Source of the DNA: Aquabacter sp. L1I39
GTDB taxonomy: Bacteria; Pseudomonadota; Alphaproteobacteria; Rhizobiales; Xanthobacteraceae
Direction: 5' to 3'
DNA length: 64,000 nucleotides
Assembly: GCF_017742835.1 (NCBI RefSeq)
Contig: NZ_CP072392.1
Coordinates: 3,557,695 to 3,621,694, forward strand
Made by a program: the position numbers and the translations under genes
The notes under the pieces: generated by a model
What the model was told of the DNA's origin: nothing
What the model saw: only the letters and a program-made list of their open reading frames with translations
Database searches by the model: none
Shown here: piece after piece, positions 18,131-27,743 of the stretch
How positions within the stretch are numbered: the first letter of the stretch is position 1
Layout of the letters: each line of letters starts with the position of its first letter

Positions 18131-18544
18131 TTATCGCGTCGCGCCAGGCGTCGCCTGGGTGCGGCCGCCTTCCTGTGCGGGGCCCTTATGGGTGTCCGGA
18201 GCGGGCGCGAGGCCGCTGCGCGGGGTCGCGGGAACGGAGCCGGTGGTATCCGTGGAACCGCCGCTGCCGCCCGGGGAGGCCTGGGTGCGGCCACCCTGCT
18301 GGGCGGGACCGGCCTGGGTGTTTTGACCGGGCTTCACGCCGCTATGGGGCGTGGGCTGCGCCGCCTGGTCGTTCCGCTGCACCGTGCCGGAGCCGGAGGC
18401 GCCGGGGGTCATGTTCGTGCGGCCGCCTTCCTGGGCCGGGCCGGTCTGGGTGTTGGGGGCAGGGGCGATGCCGCTCTGCGCCGCGGCGCCGAAGGTGGTC
18501 AGCGCCAAAGCGGCGGCGGTGAGAAGGGGAAGCGTCTTGTTCAT
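18131..18544 (-). CDS. Small secreted protein with three 25-residue repeats, function unknown
   Basis: 137 residues. A signal peptide (MNKTLPLLTAAALALTTFGAAAQ) is followed only by low-complexity Gly/Pro/Thr/Gln sequence. Three repeats of the form SGxxPxxNTQxGPAQxGGRTxxxPG occupy residues 24-48, 68-92 and 110-134, separated by Ser/Gly/Thr-rich spacers. AGGAG lies just upstream of the ATG at 18544, and a longer in-frame reading to 18604 would bury the signal peptide. It is convergent with the TRAP binding protein gene. The composition suggests a disordered periplasmic or extracellular protein. No family is recognised with confidence, and no function is assigned. Confidence 0.75.
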   Translation of the reverse strand: MNKTLPLLTAAALALTTFGAAAQSGIAPAPNTQTGPAQEGGRTNMTPGASGSGTVQRNDQAAQPTPHSGVKPGQNTQAGPAQQGGRTQASPGGSGGSTDTTGSVPATPRSGLAPAPDTHKGPAQEGGRTQATPGATR

Positions 18545-18779
18545 TGAGGTCTCCTTTGTCGTCCCGCTCGCTCGTTGCAACGCCCTTGCGCCGGCTCGGT
18601 TCAATCACGCAGGCGTGTGCAGGCGGAGGCGATGCCGTAAGGGAGCGGCGGCCGCAGCGGCGCGGGATCGATGGGGAGGGCGGCCGGGGCGGGGAACGTA
18701 TGGCGTTGCAATGTGATCGGCGCCTGCTCTAGTGTCCGCGCGCGTTTCGACCCCTCTTCCAGCTGCCGGAAGGCTGCCC

Positions 18780-19709
18780 ATGATCGACCCTTCGCTGCCC
18801 GCCCACATGCGCCCCGACCGTTCCTTCCAGGGATTGCTGCTGACCTTGCAGCGCTTCTGGGCGGACCAGGGCTGCGTGGTCCTGCAGCCCTATGACATGG
18901 AAGTGGGCGCGGGCACCTTCCATCCGGCCACCACGCTGCGCGCTCTCGGACCGCGCCACTGGCGTGCCGCCTATGTGCAGCCCTCCCGCCGGCCGAAAGA
19001 CGGGCGCTATGGCGAGAACCCCAATCGTCTCCAGCATTATTACCAGTTCCAGGTGATCCTGAAGCCCTCGCCCGACAACCTCCAGGAGCTCTATCTCGCC
19101 TCCCTTGATGCCATCGGCATCGACACGCTCCTCCATGACGTGCGCTTCGTGGAGGACGACTGGGAGAGCCCGACGCTGGGCGCATGGGGGCTTGGTTGGG
19201 AGTGCTGGTGCGATGGCATGGAAGTCTCGCAATTCACCTATTTCCAGCAGGTCGCGGGCTTCGAGTGTTCGCCGGTCTCCGGCGAATTGACCTATGGCCT
19301 GGAGCGCCTCGCCATGTATGTGCAGGGCGTGGAGAACGTCTACGACCTGAACTTCAACGGCCGCGAGGGCGCCGAGAAGGTCACCTATGGCGACGTCTTC
19401 CTGCAGGCCGAGCAGGAATATTCCCGGCACAATTTCGAATATGCCGACACCGACATGCTGCTGGAACAGTTCCGCATGGCCGAGGCGGCCTGCGCCAAAT
19501 ATCTGGCGGCGGGCGACCGGGGCGAGCGGCACCTGATGGCGCTGCCCGCCTATGACCAGTGCATCAAGGCCTCCCACGTCTTCAACCTCCTGGATGCGCG
19601 CGGCGTCATCTCGGTGACAGAGCGGCAGAGCTATATCCTGCGGGTGCGCGAACTGGCCAAGGCCTGCGGCGCCGCCTTCCTGAAGACGGAGGCCGGCGGG
19701 GCCGGCTGA
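18780..19709 (+). CDS. glyQ: Glycyl-tRNA synthetase alpha subunit
   Basis: 309 residues. [44 protein letters not shown] is the highly conserved GlyQ N-terminal block, and [16 protein letters not shown] and [19 protein letters not shown] are the later class II synthetase motifs. This subunit carries the adenylation site of the bacterial alpha2beta2 enzyme. GGAAGG precedes the ATG at 18780. An earlier in-frame ATG at 18732 is possible but adds non-conserved residues. The beta subunit gene (21138) is in the same direction but separated from it by an MFS transporter gene. Confidence 0.97.
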   Translation: MIDPSLPAHMRPDRSFQGLLLTLQRFWADQGCVVLQPYDMEVGAGTFHPATTLRALGPRHWRAAYVQPSRRPKDGRYGENPNRLQHYYQFQVILKPSPDNLQELYLASLDAIGIDTLLHDVRFVEDDWESPTLGAWGLGWECWCDGMEVSQFTYFQQVAGFECSPVSGELTYGLERLAMYVQGVENVYDLNFNGREGAEKVTYGDVFLQAEQEYSRHNFEYADTDMLLEQFRMAEAACAKYLAAGDRGERHLMALPAYDQCIKASHVFNLLDARGVISVTERQSYILRVRELAKACGAAFLKTEAGGAG

Positions 19710-19713
19710 TCCC

Positions 19714-21036
19714 ATGACGGGGCGGGGGCCCATGGACGAACATGCCGGGCGCGCCATACGCCTGCCTTGGAAGACGGTGGCCGCTGGCGCCGCCGGCAAT
19801 GTGCTCGAATGGTACGACTTCGCGGTCTATGGCTTCTTCGCCACGGTGTTCGCGAAGGTCTTCTTTCCCCAGAGCACGCCCTTTGTGGGTCTCCTCTCCG
19901 CGTTCGCGGTGTTCGCCGCCTCCTTCCTGATGCGGCCGCTGGGTGCGGTCGTCTTCGGCACGCTGGGCGACCGGCTGGGGCGCTCGCGCGCCCTGGTCCT
20001 GTCCGCCGGGCTGATGACGGTCTCCACCGTCTCCATCGGCCTCCTGCCCAGCTATGAGATGGCCGGGATTGCGGCGCCGGTCCTCTTGTTGCTCATGCGT
20101 CTGGTGCAGGGCGTGTGCATCGGCGGCGAATACACCACCTCCGCCGTCTTCCTGGCCGAGCATGCCGCGCCGGGCCGGCGGGGCTTTGCCACCTCGTTTT
20201 CCGCCGCCGGGGTGAGCGGGGGCACGCTGATCGGCTCCGGCGTGGCCGCCGTCGTGGCGGGAACGCTCGATGCCGAGCAGTTGCAGGCCTGGGGCTGGCG
20301 CGTCCCGTTCCTGCTCGGCGTGGTGCTGGGCCTGCTGTCACTTTATCTGCGCCGCACCGCGCTCCAGGAGACGCCGCATGTTTCCGAGGGAGGGCTGCCG
20401 CTCCTTGATACGCTCCGCCACGATCTGCCCGATTTGGCGCGGGCGGTGATCCTCTCCTTCCAGGCGGGCGTCGCCTATTATCTGCTGTTCGTCTATCTGG
20501 CCACCTATCTCCAGCAGCAGGACGGGCTCTCCGCCAGCTTCACTTTGCGCCTCAACACGGTGTGCCTCGCCGTGACCATGGTGCTGGTGCCCATCTGCGC
20601 CATTGTCAGCGACAAGGTGGGGCGCCGCACCGTGGTGTTGGCAGGCATGGCGGGCCTGACGCTTCTGGCGTGGCCCCTGTTCAGCCTGTTTGGGCGCGGC
20701 GATGTGCGGCTCGCCATTATCGGCCAGATCCTTCTCGCCATGCTCTTGCCGCTGGCCAATGCGCCGCTGGCGGCCATGCTGGTGGAAATGTTTCCCCGCT
20801 GTCGGCGCTGCTCGGCGGTGGCTTTTGCCTGGAACCTGGGGGTGGGCATTGGCGGGGGGACTGCGCCCATGGTCGCCACCTTCCTGGTCGGCGACCTCAG
20901 CAGCAAGATGGCGCCGGCCCTTTATCTGGCGCTCGTCTCCGGGGTGGGGGCGCTGGCCGTCATGACGGTGAAGGACCGCCACCTGGAGCCCCTCGATTCC
21001 GATCCCGCCCAGCCGGCATCTCGACGTGCTGGCTGA
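19714..21036 (+). CDS. MFS transporter, metabolite:H+ symporter (ProP/KgtP-like) family
   Basis: 440 residues with about 12 membrane segments. [21 protein letters not shown] is the family's first-helix signature, [21 protein letters not shown] the loop 2-3 motif, and [23 protein letters not shown] the helix 4 region. The family imports osmolytes, oxoacids or similar solutes with protons, and the substrate cannot be deduced. Starts at 19714 or 19732 are both possible. The gene begins 4 nt after glyQ, and glyS starts about 100 nt after it, so it probably belongs to the same transcript. Confidence 0.92.
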   Translation: MTGRGPMDEHAGRAIRLPWKTVAAGAAGNVLEWYDFAVYGFFATVFAKVFFPQSTPFVGLLSAFAVFAASFLMRPLGAVVFGTLGDRLGRSRALVLSAGLMTVSTVSIGLLPSYEMAGIAAPVLLLLMRLVQGVCIGGEYTTSAVFLAEHAAPGRRGFATSFSAAGVSGGTLIGSGVAAVVAGTLDAEQLQAWGWRVPFLLGVVLGLLSLYLRRTALQETPHVSEGGLPLLDTLRHDLPDLARAVILSFQAGVAYYLLFVYLATYLQQQDGLSASFTLRLNTVCLAVTMVLVPICAIVSDKVGRRTVVLAGMAGLTLLAWPLFSLFGRGDVRLAIIGQILLAMLLPLANAPLAAMLVEMFPRCRRCSAVAFAWNLGVGIGGGTAPMVATFLVGDLSSKMAPALYLALVSGVGALAVMTVKDRHLEPLDSDPAQPASRRAG

Positions 21037-21137
21037 AACAGAATAGACGCGGGGGCAGCCGGCCCGTCTGGTCCGCCCCCGTCCGTCCTCCGCCAACCCG
21101 CCCGGCGCGTCCGCCCGGGCAGGAAGAGCCCGATCCG

Positions 21138-23372
21138 ATGCCCGACCTGTTTCTTGAACTGTTCAGCGAAGAAATCCCCGCCCGCATGCAGGCCCAGGCC
21201 GCCGAGGCGCTGCGCAAGCTGGTGACGGACGCCCTCGTCGAGCGCGGCCTGCTCTATGAGGGCGCGAAGGCCTTCGTGACCCCGCGCCGGCTGGCGCTGG
21301 CGGTGCATGGCCTGCCCGGCCGGCAGGCGGACAGCAAGGAAGAGCGCAAGGGGCCGCGCGTGGGCGCGCCGGAGGGGGCCATTCAGGGCTTCCTCAAGGC
21401 GACGGGCCTCGCCTCCATCGACCAGGCCACCATCCAGAGCGACCCCAAGAAGGGCGACTTCTACGTGGCGGTGGTGGAGCGGCCCGGCCGCGCCACCACG
21501 GAGGTGATCGCGGAGGTCGTGCCGCAGATCATCCGCGCCTTTCCCTGGCCGAAATCCATGCGCTGGGGCACGGGCAGCATGCGCTGGGTGCGCCCGCTCC
21601 ATTCCATCGTCTGCACCTTCGGCACCGACATCGAGGAGGTGGAGGTCATCCGCTTCGAGGTGGAGGGCATCACCTCGTCTAACGTCACCTATGGCCACCG
21701 CTTCCTGGCGCCCGGCGCCATCGAGGTGAAGCGCCTGGATGACTGGCTGACCAAGCTGGAGGCCGCCAAGGTGGTGGCCGACCGCGACCGCCGCAAGTCC
21801 ATCATCCTCGCCGACGCCAAGGACCTCGCCCTGGTCCACGGGCTGGAGCTGGTGGAAGATGAGGGCCTGCTGGAGGAAGTCGCGGGTCTCGTGGAATGGC
21901 CGGTGGTGCTCATCGGCTCCTTCGATGCCGCCTTCCTGGACATTCCCGACGAGGTGATCCGCGCCACCATCCGCGCCAACCAGAAGTGCTTCGTGCTGAA
22001 GGACCCGAAGACCGGCCGCCTCGCCAACCGCTTCATCCTGATCTCGAATCTGGCCGCCACCGACCAGGGCGCCGCCATCGTGGCCGGCAATGGCCGCGTC
22101 ATCCGCGCCCGCCTGTCGGACGCCAAATTCTTCTGGGACACCGACCGGCGCACGGCGCTGGAGGACCGGCTGGCCAAGTTCGACCAGATCACCTTCCACG
22201 AGAAGCTGGGCAGCCAGGGCGAGCGCATCGCGCGCATTTCGCGCCTCGCCGCCGAGATTGCCCCGCAGGTGGGTGCCGATCCGGAGCTGGCCGCCCGCGC
22301 CGCCCGCATCGCCAAGGCAGACCTGCTGACCGAGGTGGTGGGCGAGTTCCCCGAATTGCAGGGCCTCATGGGCCGCTATTATGCCGAGCACGAGAAGCTG
22401 CCGGCGGAAATCGCGGCCGCCTGCGAGGACCATTACAAGCCGCAGGGCCCCTCCGACCGCGTGCCCACCGCGCCCGTCTCCGTCGCGGTGGCCCTGGCGG
22501 ACAAGATCGATACGCTGGTGGGCTTCTGGGTCATCAATGAGAAGCCCACCGGCTCCAAGGATCCCTATGCCCTGCGCCGCGCCGCCTTGGGTGTGATCCG
22601 CATCGTATTGGACAACAATCTCACTCTGCCGCTGCGGCCGGTGATCGTGGCCTCCGCCCGCGCCATCCTGGGCGAGGCCCATTATGGCAGCAACCCGCTG
22701 GATGTGTTCCGCATCGACAAGCTCGCCAACAAGCTGGTGGCGGACATCCTGCACGACCTCGCACGCCGGCTCGCCAAGCTCGGCCCGGATGCGGTGCCGG
22801 ACGAGGCGCAGAGGGTGGAAGGTCAGACGATCGCGGGGGACCTGGCCACCGACCTCCTCGCCTTCCTCGCCGAGCGCCTCAAGGTGCATATGCGCGAGCG
22901 CGGCGCGCGCCACGACCTCGTGGACGCCGTCTTCGCCCTGGAGGGGCAGGATGATCTTCTTCAGATCGTCCGCCGCGTGGAGGCCCTGCAGGCCTTCCTG
23001 GAGACAGACGACGGCAAGACTCTGCTGGCTGGCTATCGGCGCGCCGTGAACATCCTGCGCATCGAGGAGAAGAAGGACGGCGCCCGCTATGAAGGCCCCG
23101 CCGTTCCCGCCTTCTTCGTCGAGCCGCAGGAAGTGGCGCTGGGCGCCGCCATCGAGGAGGTGAAGGCCAAGGTGCGCGATGCCATCGCCGCCGAGGACTA
23201 TGCCGGCGCCATGGCCGCCCTGGCTCGCCTGCGCGCGCCTGTGGACGCCTTCTTCGAGGATGTGACAGTGAACGCCGCCGATGGTCAGCTGCGCATCAAC
23301 CGCCTCAAGCTGCTGGACGAGATTCGCGCCGCCACCCGGGGAATCGCCGATTTCGACCGCATAGAGGGATAG
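21138..23372 (+). CDS. glyS: Glycyl-tRNA synthetase beta subunit
   Basis: 744 residues. It begins [18 protein letters not shown], the standard GlyS N-terminus. Conserved parts include KRKGPR-like [19 protein letters not shown]-type [29 protein letters not shown], and a C-terminal anticodon-binding region with [11 protein letters not shown]. The beta subunit binds tRNA-Gly and completes the alpha2beta2 enzyme with GlyQ. GGAAGAG precedes the ATG at 21138. The frame is open for another 192 codons upstream inside the MFS gene, which is an artefact of GC bias. A GC-rich hairpin follows the stop. Confidence 0.97.
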   Translation: MPDLFLELFSEEIPARMQAQAAEALRKLVTDALVERGLLYEGAKAFVTPRRLALAVHGLPGRQADSKEERKGPRVGAPEGAIQGFLKATGLASIDQATIQSDPKKGDFYVAVVERPGRATTEVIAEVVPQIIRAFPWPKSMRWGTGSMRWVRPLHSIVCTFGTDIEEVEVIRFEVEGITSSNVTYGHRFLAPGAIEVKRLDDWLTKLEAAKVVADRDRRKSIILADAKDLALVHGLELVEDEGLLEEVAGLVEWPVVLIGSFDAAFLDIPDEVIRATIRANQKCFVLKDPKTGRLANRFILISNLAATDQGAAIVAGNGRVIRARLSDAKFFWDTDRRTALEDRLAKFDQITFHEKLGSQGERIARISRLAAEIAPQVGADPELAARAARIAKADLLTEVVGEFPELQGLMGRYYAEHEKLPAEIAAACEDHYKPQGPSDRVPTAPVSVAVALADKIDTLVGFWVINEKPTGSKDPYALRRAALGVIRIVLDNNLTLPLRPVIVASARAILGEAHYGSNPLDVFRIDKLANKLVADILHDLARRLAKLGPDAVPDEAQRVEGQTIAGDLATDLLAFLAERLKVHMRERGARHDLVDAVFALEGQDDLLQIVRRVEALQAFLETDDGKTLLAGYRRAVNILRIEEKKDGARYEGPAVPAFFVEPQEVALGAAIEEVKAKVRDAIAAEDYAGAMAALARLRAPVDAFFEDVTVNAADGQLRINRLKLLDEIRAATRGIADFDRIEG

Positions 23373-23380
23373 CCCCCTTC

Positions 23381-23412
23381 TTCCCCCGACGCCTGTGGCG
23401 GTGTCGGGGGAA
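23381..23412 (+). terminator. Probable hairpin terminator after glyS
   Basis: The 10-bp stem TTCCCCCGAC (23381-23390) / GTCGGGGGAA (23403-23412) starts 8 nt after the glyS stop. No T-run follows, so this is a moderate call. Confidence 0.5.
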
Positions 23413-23841
23413 TCGGACGCGCTGGGGCGTAACCGCGCGAAAAAAGTGCATGCGGTATCGCGCTGCTTACCGCCAATTCTTAAGACTCCGCTTGCCCCTT
23501 CCGCTGGCATTGCCGCCTCAGCCGGGCACTCCTTTCGGCCTTGCGAAGGCCGCGCCCGGCCGCGTCAATGGCTCACGCACGCACTGTGGCACCTGCCCTC
23601 CCTCCTTCATTTGCAACCGGTTGCGCATGCAGCGCCCGTGGGCGGGGCCTCGGCCTCGAGTCCATCGGGGCGGCTTTCCCGCTGATCGGGAGGGACGTCT
23701 TCAAACGCCCGTGAGTCTCGCTGGGATTCATGCCCTGTTAATACAAGTAAATATCGGATTTTCTTGGGCTTTTAGGGAAATGTTCATTGCCCCGCTTCAC
23801 TGTGCTCGGAGGGTTGGGTTGAGTAATGGGTGAGCGTAGCG
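23413..23841. promoter_or_regulatory. Long upstream region of sciP with GANTC and TTAA sites
   Basis: No gene is supported in these 429 bases. GANTC sites, the target of the cell-cycle methyltransferase CcrM, occur at 23484-23488 (directly after a TTAA), 23713-23717 and 23725-23729. A second TTAA lies at 23738-23741, about 100 nt before the sciP start. GANTC and TTAA half-sites fit control by GcrA/CcrM and CtrA, as known for Caulobacter cell-cycle promoters. No full TTAA-N7-TTAA CtrA box was found, so this is suggestive only. Confidence 0.4.
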
Positions 23842-24117
23842 ATGACCGATGCCTATCGGCCGAGGGTGAAATACGTGATCGGCCCGGACGGAAGTCCGTT
23901 GACCGTAGCTGATCTTCCGCCACCGGACACCAGACGCTGGGTTATCCGGCGCAAAGCGGAGGTGGTGGCTGCCGTGCGCGGCGGTCTCATCAGCCTTGAG
24001 GAAGCCTGCAAGCGCTACACGCTGACGGTGGACGAATTCCTGTCGTGGCAGGCGTCCATCGATCGCCACGGATTGCCGGGCCTGCGCACCACGCGCATCC
24101 AGCATTATCGCCAGTGA
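23842..24117 (+). CDS. sciP: CtrA inhibitor SciP (DUF1153 family)
   Basis: 91 residues, the usual length of this small alphaproteobacterial regulator. The conserved stretches are KYVIGPDGSPLTVADLPPPDTRRWVIRR, KAEVVAAVRGGLISLEEACKRYTLTVDEF and the terminal QASIDRHGLPGLRTTRIQHYR. It is all helical with a helix-turn-helix-like core. In Caulobacter, SciP binds CtrA and DNA and blocks CtrA-dependent transcription in early G1. The ATG at 23842 gives the family N-terminus, and an upstream in-frame GTG at 23830 would add four residues. The gene is alone and convergent with the phn operon. Confidence 0.93.
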   Translation: MTDAYRPRVKYVIGPDGSPLTVADLPPPDTRRWVIRRKAEVVAAVRGGLISLEEACKRYTLTVDEFLSWQASIDRHGLPGLRTTRIQHYRQ

Positions 24118-24334
24118 GGGAAGGGCGGTGCCCAAGGCCCGCCATGGTCAGCTTCCGCGCCGGCCATTTCCCCTGCCGTAGAAGCACCGGGACCCGCCCC
24201 TATTGTCGGGTCGCCTGAAGTGAAGACGGCCTTGGCCGTGGTCTTGAGCCTGCGATGCAGGTCTTCTTCTTCACGAAGGTGTTCTTCTTCACCAGATCAG
24301 ACGCATTGCCTTCACGTCTGAGGCCTGCAGGTTC

Positions 24335-24937
24335 TTACACGCGCGCCGGTGCGCCGTATCGTGGGCGTGGCGCGACTTCATCCGCCACGCGGCGCACGAA
24401 GCCGGCGAGTTGCATGCCGCCCTCCTGCGGCGTTCCCACATTGTTGATCTCCAGTTCGGGCGCCACATCCAGCGCCGGAGCGCGCGTGAGGCGCTCGGCG
24501 ATGTCCTGGGCGCTCTCGCGGCCCCGGGCGGCCAGGCGCTGGGCGCGCACCTCCACCGGCGCCGTCACATGCACCACGTAAAGCCGGTCGAAGCGCGCCC
24601 GTGCCACCGGCAGGGTGGCCCGCGAGCCATTGGCGATGACGGTGTGGCCGGCTGAAATCCAGTCCGCCACATCCTCGCCCAGCGCGTAGCTGAGGCCATG
24701 GGCCTGCCAGCAGAGGGCAAAGCGGGGCTGAAGGCGGGTAAAGTCCTCTTCCGTCAGCGTCCCATGGGCCTCCCCCGCACCGGCCGGCCGGGTGACGAGG
24801 CGGCGGGCCACATGCACGTCGGCCCGCGCCGCCAGCGCCGTGCGGGCGATGTCGATGAGCGTGTCCTTGCCGGCGCCCGACGGCCCCACCACCAGGATCA
24901 GGGCGCCTGGCCCCAGCCGTGTCTGCGCATCGCTCAT
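24335..24937 (-). CDS. phnN: Ribose 1,5-bisphosphokinase PhnN
   Basis: 200 residues. The P-loop is VVGPSGAGKDTLIDIAR, with the guanylate-kinase-like motifs RRLVTRPAG and EDFTRLQPRFALCWQAHGLSYAL, typical of PhnN. The enzyme phosphorylates ribose 1,5-bisphosphate to PRPP, the last step of the C-P lyase pathway. The ATG at 24937 overlaps the phnM stop as ATGA, so it is the last gene of the operon. An upstream in-frame ATG at 24961 lies inside phnM and is less likely. Downstream is a 217-nt gap containing two TTCTTCTTCAC repeats 18 nt apart but no convincing terminator. Confidence 0.93.
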   Translation of the reverse strand: MSDAQTRLGPGALILVVGPSGAGKDTLIDIARTALAARADVHVARRLVTRPAGAGEAHGTLTEEDFTRLQPRFALCWQAHGLSYALGEDVADWISAGHTVIANGSRATLPVARARFDRLYVVHVTAPVEVRAQRLAARGRESAQDIAERLTRAPALDVAPELEINNVGTPQEGGMQLAGFVRRVADEVAPRPRYGAPARV

Positions 24938-26091
24938 GCCACCCGACGCCCCTCGCGCCACACCCCGCGCACCACCGGCATGTCGCCGGCGAGCCCCACG
25001 CGGATGAGATCGGCCCGCCGTTCGGGGGCGATCTCTCCCCGATCCAGGAGGCCGGCGGCCTCGGCCGGTGTGCGGGAGACCATGCGCACCGCCTGTGGCA
25101 GCGATATGGCCTCTTCCCGGCGCGTGAGGTCAAAGGCGCTCCACAGGAGGGAGGAGGGCACATAGTCCGAAGACAGGATGTCGAGCAAGCCGTTGCGGGC
25201 CAGTTCCTGCGCCGAGACATTGCCGGTGTGCGAGCCGCCCCGCACCATGTTCGGCGCGCCCATGAGCACGCGGAGGCCGGCGGCATGGGACAGGCGCGCC
25301 GCTTCCAACGTGGTGGGAAATTCGGCGATGGCCACCTCATCTGCGATGGCCTCCTCCACATGCTCCGGCGTGCCGTCGTCATGGCTCGCCAGCACGACGC
25401 CACGCGCCTGCGCAAGCGCCACCAGGCGGGTGCGATTCTCTTGGGCGAAGCGGGCGTGGAAGTCGAGGCGCATGGCGACGATGACGTCCATCTCGTCGTC
25501 GGTGATGCCGCTCTTCTTTTTGTAGTAGCTGCGGAACTGCTCGATGCTCGCGAACTGGCGCTGGCCCGGCGTGTGATCCATGAGCGAGATGAGGCGGACC
25601 TCGAAGCGCTCCATCAGCGCCTGCACATCCTCCACCACGCTGTCAGTGGGAATCTCGCAGCGCAGATGGATCTGGTGGTCGGCCCGCAGCGCATCCGCCG
25701 CGCGGGCGGTGCTCAGCGCCTCGGCGAGGATGGGGGCATCGCCATCCATGCCCACCGCCTTCTTGTCCGGCCACACCCGCAGGGAATCGAACACGGTGGT
25801 GATGCCGGAAGCGGCGATCTGCGCATCATGGGCGAGCACCGCCGCCATGGGGTTCCAGCGCACCTTGGGCCGGGGCGAAAGGTGGCCTTCCACGTGGTCC
25901 GTGTGCAGTTCCACGAGGCCTGGCAGCACATAGTCGCCGGCGCAGTCGAGGGCGTCGCGCGGCGCGGCGCCGGTGCCGATTTCCACGATCCGCCCGTCAC
26001 GGACGCGCACGTCGCCTTGGACCACCGCATCGGCGGTGACGATACGGGCATTGGCGAGGATCAGGTCGGGCTCGGAAGACGCCAGCGGCAT
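24934..26091 (-). CDS. phnM: Alpha-D-ribose 1-methylphosphonate 5-triphosphate diphosphatase PhnM
   Basis: 385 residues of the amidohydrolase superfamily. Metal-binding blocks are seen in PGLVELHTDHVEGHLSPRP, in MDHTPGQRQFASIEQ, and in VLASHDDGTPEHVEEA. PhnM removes pyrophosphate from the triphosphate made by PhnGHIL, leaving the substrate for PhnJ. A strong Shine-Dalgarno (AAGGAGG) lies about 10 nt before the ATG at 26091. There is a 108-nt gap between it and phnL, the only large break in an otherwise overlapping operon. Confidence 0.95.
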   Translation of the reverse strand: MPLASSEPDLILANARIVTADAVVQGDVRVRDGRIVEIGTGAAPRDALDCAGDYVLPGLVELHTDHVEGHLSPRPKVRWNPMAAVLAHDAQIAASGITTVFDSLRVWPDKKAVGMDGDAPILAEALSTARAADALRADHQIHLRCEIPTDSVVEDVQALMERFEVRLISLMDHTPGQRQFASIEQFRSYYKKKSGITDDEMDVIVAMRLDFHARFAQENRTRLVALAQARGVVLASHDDGTPEHVEEAIADEVAIAEFPTTLEAARLSHAAGLRVLMGAPNMVRGGSHTGNVSAQELARNGLLDILSSDYVPSSLLWSAFDLTRREEAISLPQAVRMVSRTPAEAAGLLDRGEIAPERRADLIRVGLAGDMPVVRGVWREGRRVA

Positions 26092-26199
26092 CGCACTTCC
26101 TCCTTGGAGGCATGTTCGGTCAAGGGGCGCCGGACACGCGTCGCCCCTGGGGAAGGGGACGCGCCGGGCTGGCGCCCCCGTAAGGGAAAGGCTGGGCGA

Positions 26200-26967
26200 T
26201 CAGACCCGGAAGCGGGACACGTCGATCACCCGGTCGGAGACCGCCGCCTGGATGGCGGTGTCGTGGAAGATGCCGATGAGGGCCGTGCCGCGCGCCTTGG
26301 TCTCGCCGATGAGATCCACCACCACCGTCTGGTTGGCGGCGTCGAGCGACGCCGTGGGCTCGTCAAGGAGAAGGAGGTCGCGGGGCGAGATGAAGCCGCG
26401 GGCAATGTTGACCCGCTGCTGCTCGCCGCCGGAGAAGGTGGCGGGCGGCAGGTCCCAGAGGCGCTGGGGCAAATTGAGCCGGGCGAGCAGGTCGCGGGCG
26501 CGCGCCTCCGCCTTCTCCGGGGCGACACCGTCCTGGCGCAGCGGCTCGCTGACCACGTCCAGCGTCCGCACGCGGGGAATGACCCGCAGGAACTGGCTGA
26601 CATAGCCGATGCGCTCGCGCCGCAGCTTGAGAATGCGGCGGGGGTCGGCCTTGACCACATCAATCATGCCGTGCGGGCCGTCGGCCACTTCTATGGCCCC
26701 AGCGTCCGAACGGTAATTGCCGAAGATCATCTTCAGGATGGAGCTCTTGCCCGCGCCGGAGGGCCCGCCCAGCGCCACGCACTCGCCTCCATGCACCTCG
26801 AAGGACACGTTGCGCACCACCGGCAGCCGCGCCCCGTCGCGCAGGTGCAAGGTGAAGGCCTTTTCCAGCCCCTCCACCTTCAGGCGCGGTTGCGCCGGAT
26901 GGGGAGCGGGCGGGGCGGAAGGGGCCTCAGCGGCCCCGTAGGTGGCGGCGAGCGAAGCGGGCATCAT
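26200..26967 (-). CDS. phnL: C-P lyase ABC-type subunit PhnL
   Basis: 255 residues. An N-terminal Ala/Pro-rich extension of about 28 residues precedes an ABC ATPase: Walker A GGPSGAGKSSILKMIFG, Q-loop YVSQFLRVIPRVRTLDVV, signature FSGGEQQRVNIARGF, Walker B LLLLDEPTASLD and switch His (GIFHD). PhnL is needed with PhnGHI to attach the phosphonate to the ribose of ATP. It carries no membrane domain and is part of the soluble complex rather than an importer. Its ATG overlaps the phnK stop. Confidence 0.94.
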   Translation of the reverse strand: MMPASLAATYGAAEAPSAPPAPHPAQPRLKVEGLEKAFTLHLRDGARLPVVRNVSFEVHGGECVALGGPSGAGKSSILKMIFGNYRSDAGAIEVADGPHGMIDVVKADPRRILKLRRERIGYVSQFLRVIPRVRTLDVVSEPLRQDGVAPEKAEARARDLLARLNLPQRLWDLPPATFSGGEQQRVNIARGFISPRDLLLLDEPTASLDAANQTVVVDLIGETKARGTALIGIFHDTAIQAAVSDRVIDVSRFRV

Positions 26968-27743
26968 GCGGCAAGCACCGAGGCGACGAGGAGCTGGGTA
27001 TAGGGTTCGTGCGGATCGTCGAGCACCTGGTCCGTCAGGCCCTGCTCGATCACCCGCCCGCGCCGCATCACCATGATGCGGTGGGACAGGAGCCGGGCCA
27101 CCGCCAGGTCATGGGTGACGATGATCACGGCGACGCCGAGATCGGCCACCAGGGAACGGATCAGGTCCAGGAGACGGGCCTGGACGGACACGTCGAGACC
27201 GCCGGTGGGTTCGTCCATGAAGACGAGGCGGGGCCTTGTGACGAGGTTGCGGGCGATCTGGAGGCGCTGGCGCATGCCGCCGGAAAAGGCGCGGGGATCA
27301 TCGTCGATGCGGCTCGCATCGATCTCCACCCGCCCCAGCCAGTCGGTGGCCTCATTCCGGATCTGCCCGTAATTGCGCCAGCCCACCGCCATGAGGCGTT
27401 CGCCCACATTGCCGCCGGCGGACACCGCCATGCGCAGGCCCTGTTCCGCATGCTGGCGCACGAAGCCCCAGTCGGTGCGCAGCAGGAGGCGCCGCTCGGC
27501 CTCAGACAGGCTGGCGAGGTCGCGCAGCGCGCCATCGCGCATGCGGTAGCTCACGTCGCCCGACGTGGGGGCAAGCTCGGTGGACAGGAGCGAGAGCAAG
27601 GTGGACTTGCCCGAGCCGGATTCGCCCACGATGGCCAGCACCTCGCCGGGATGGACGGTCAGGTCCACGTCCAGGCAGCCGGGGCGGGCGCCGTAATATT
27701 TGGTCAGGCCACGGGCGACGAGAAGAGGTTCATCCGCGCTCAT
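26964..27743 (-). CDS. phnK: C-P lyase ABC-type subunit PhnK
   Basis: 259 residues. It has Walker A VGESGSGKSTLLSLL, the PhnK-type Q-loop region RTDWGFVRQHAEQGLRM, signature FSGGMRQRLQIARNL, Walker B LVFMDEPTGGLDVSVQ and switch VTHDLAVARLL. In structural work PhnK docks on the PhnGHIJ core near PhnJ. The start overlaps the stop of the GNAT gene upstream as ATGA. It resembles oligopeptide-transporter ATPases in sequence, but its place between the C-P lyase genes settles the call. Confidence 0.95.
   Translation of the reverse strand: MSADEPLLVARGLTKYYGARPGCLDVDLTVHPGEVLAIVGESGSGKSTLLSLLSTELAPTSGDVSYRMRDGALRDLASLSEAERRLLLRTDWGFVRQHAEQGLRMAVSAGGNVGERLMAVGWRNYGQIRNEATDWLGRVEIDASRIDDDPRAFSGGMRQRLQIARNLVTRPRLVFMDEPTGGLDVSVQARLLDLIRSLVADLGVAVIIVTHDLAVARLLSHRIMVMRRGRVIEQGLTDQVLDDPHEPYTQLLVASVLAA

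Noticed and set aside
20562..21137. 192-codon in-frame extension upstream of glyS
   Set aside because: It lies inside the MFS gene in another frame. The GlyS N-terminus begins at 21138.
24263..24292. Repeated TTCTTCTTCAC near the end of phnN
   Set aside because: Only two copies 18 nt apart in low-complexity sequence. It is not a CRISPR array or a clear terminator.
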